Positions 34,809-35,598 of a DNA stretch of 35,598 bases are shown here, in pieces. The first letter of the stretch is position 1. Each line of letters opens with the position of its first letter. The DNA is taken from assembly GCA_013697045.1 (NCBI GenBank), contig JACCXJ010000273.1, forward strand, positions 1-35,598. The letters run 5' to 3'. The notes under the pieces are model-generated. The model saw only the letters and a list, made by a program, of their open reading frames with translations, was not told the origin of the DNA and made no database searches. Source of the DNA: Gammaproteobacteria bacterium. GTDB lineage: Bacteria; Pseudomonadota; Gammaproteobacteria; JACCXJ01. The position numbers were made by a program, and so were the translations under genes.

Positions 34809-35174
34809 TCATGGCTTTCCTTTCGGCAACATGTCATGTTTTTGCCTTTGCTGTATAAATTCTTCGGTCTTTGCCCTTGCAAAGGACAAGGCGATCCACG
34901 AACGCGATAAGGCATCCCCGCAGTCCGTCCCATGGAACAGATCTGCGTTAATTTCAGTCCTCCCTAACTCTTTGTGGGCGCGCAGCCGGTGTTGGCCATC
35001 CGCCAAGAACCGTTTGTCGCCCACCTGAAAGACCGCGATCGGCGGCAAGGTGACGCCTTCGTTCAAGGCTTCTTTGTAGACGTCGATCAACATCGCGTCG
35101 TATTCGCTGCAGAGTTGCCATATGCCGTCGGTGGCCTTGATGGTGTCGATAAGGATGGTCTGCGACGAGGTCAT
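34809..35174 (-). CDS. ParB/sulfiredoxin-fold domain protein
   Basis: A 121-aa protein with a ParB-N/sulfiredoxin-like core: AMLIDVYKEALNEGVTLPPI, then the substrate or nucleotide-binding box FLADGQHRLRAHKELGRTEI. The family includes ParB partition proteins, phage-type DNA-modifying regulators and sulfiredoxins. The GQHR box resembles the GxxR box of the ParB type. There is no helix-turn-helix or C-terminal dimer domain, so a chromosomal partition role is unlikely. It sits in an AT-richer stretch behind a small exported protein gene, 21 bp away, which suggests horizontal origin. Confidence 0.75.
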   Translation of the reverse strand: MTSSQTILIDTIKATDGIWQLCSEYDAMLIDVYKEALNEGVTLPPIAVFQVGDKRFLADGQHRLRAHKELGRTEINADLFHGTDCGDALSRSWIALSFARAKTEEFIQQRQKHDMLPKGKP

Positions 35175-35195
35175 GGCTTGCCCCGCGTTAGCACG

Positions 35196-35468
35196 TCATG
35201 GAGCGTCAATCAGGACGCAATTCCACCAGTTGTTCGTATAACGTATCTGGGCTTTTTGGTTGTCCGACTTTTCAATGGCGCTCAAATCCGAGTTGACATC
35301 TTCAACGGTTTTCAGTTCCGCGAGTAGTTTGGCCTCTTGTGCTGCTGCCATCGCCGACTTCTCGGTTTTGGCTTGAGCTTCTGCCTCTGTTTCACGTTCG
35401 GCCTGGACATCCACAAATATCCCTGAGAGAATAACTAGCAATGCAGAAGCTTTAAGAATTTGCACCAT
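35196..35468 (-). CDS. Small exported helical protein
   Basis: A 90-aa protein with a signal peptide (MVQILKASALLVILSGIFV, cleavage near VQA at residue ~23). A highly charged Glu/Ala/Lys helix follows (ERETEAEAQAKTEKSAMAAA), then a short Trp/Asn-rich tail (RYTNNWWNCVL). The single Cys and paired Trp near the end are its only distinctive features. It should be periplasmic; the role is unknown. It shares strand and spacing with the ParB-like gene, so the two may be co-transcribed. Confidence 0.65.
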   Translation of the reverse strand: MVQILKASALLVILSGIFVDVQAERETEAEAQAKTEKSAMAAAQEAKLLAELKTVEDVNSDLSAIEKSDNQKAQIRYTNNWWNCVLIDAP

Positions 35469-35508
35469 AACATATGGGTGCGGTTCTTTTAAAACGACGC
35501 GCGGACGG

Positions 35509-35598
35509 TCAGGCGGCCTTTCGAAAGTCCTGGCTTGCCATCCGTGAAAGGTGGTTGCGCGTCTGCTCTTGGGCTTTGTGAAACGCCCAGTAGGCCTC
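35509..35598 (-). CDS. C-terminal end of a gene cut by the window edge
   Basis: Twenty-nine codons and a stop, ending in AFHKAQEQTRNHLSRMASQD then FRKAA. The frame enters from beyond the end of the window. The helical, basic composition could fit a DNA-binding or structural protein, but it is too short to assign. Confidence 0.5.
   Translation of the reverse strand, partial: EAYWAFHKAQEQTRNHLSRMASQDFRKAA

Noticed and set aside
34520-34933. 137-codon minus-strand frame
   Set aside because: Arg/Cys-rich and overlaps a more protein-like frame at 34540-34701; no motif or ribosome-binding site.
1-35598. CRISPR array, tRNA or rRNA genes, prophage genes
   Set aside because: No regular spaced repeats, no tRNA-like sequences and no phage structural or integrase genes recognised.

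Overview
The window comes from a high-GC gammaproteobacterium, probably an environmental lineage; I cannot name the genus. The evidence is gene order: hrcA-grpE-dnaK-dnaJ-dapB on one strand next to a divergent nadK-recN with fur converging on it, a type II secretion gspEFGH block, and a sigma-32-type heat-shock promoter. About 35 coding regions fill most of the sequence. No tRNA, rRNA or CRISPR array was seen.

Layout. 154-4002 (minus): DUF2269 membrane protein, SDR/DoxX-like protein and metG. 4238-6857 (plus): nadC-rluD-pgeF, each overlapping the next by ATGA. 6858-8086: a small accessory island with a TPR gene remnant, two palindromic repeat elements and a FitA/FitB-like (VapBC) toxin-antitoxin pair with a palindromic operator candidate. 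8157-14053 (minus): dapB, dnaJ, dnaK, grpE and hrcA, with a near-consensus sigma-32 promoter at the end of hrcA and a ~100-bp palindromic element between dnaK and dnaJ. 14270-17348: nadK and recN (plus) converging on fur (minus). 17722-20174: a secreted beta-propeller/di-heme cytochrome c fusion with a strong terminator. 20333-20820: a RelE/ParE-type toxin-antitoxin pair. 21358-22797: pyruvate kinase.

22840-27069 (minus) is the most unusual part. A 146-aa protein overlaps a two-domain KaiC-like ATPase. That is followed by a 20-codon micro-ORF whose stop overlaps the start of a REC/degenerate-GGDEF/EAL response regulator. A nested inverted repeat lies upstream. The layout suggests a KaiC-like ATPase signalling through phosphorylation and cyclic-di-GMP. 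A decayed gene lies downstream.

27199-32100 (minus): gspE, F, G and H only, flanked by a frameshifted IS110 remnant downstream and a frameshifted IS3 remnant upstream. The rest of the secretion genes are absent here. 32496-33416 (plus): a cobalamin-binding BtuF-like protein. 33509-35598 (minus): a YflT-like stress protein, then a lower-GC stretch with a good sigma-70 promoter, a broken small exported-peptide gene, a ParB/sulfiredoxin-fold protein, a small exported helical protein and a gene cut by the window edge.
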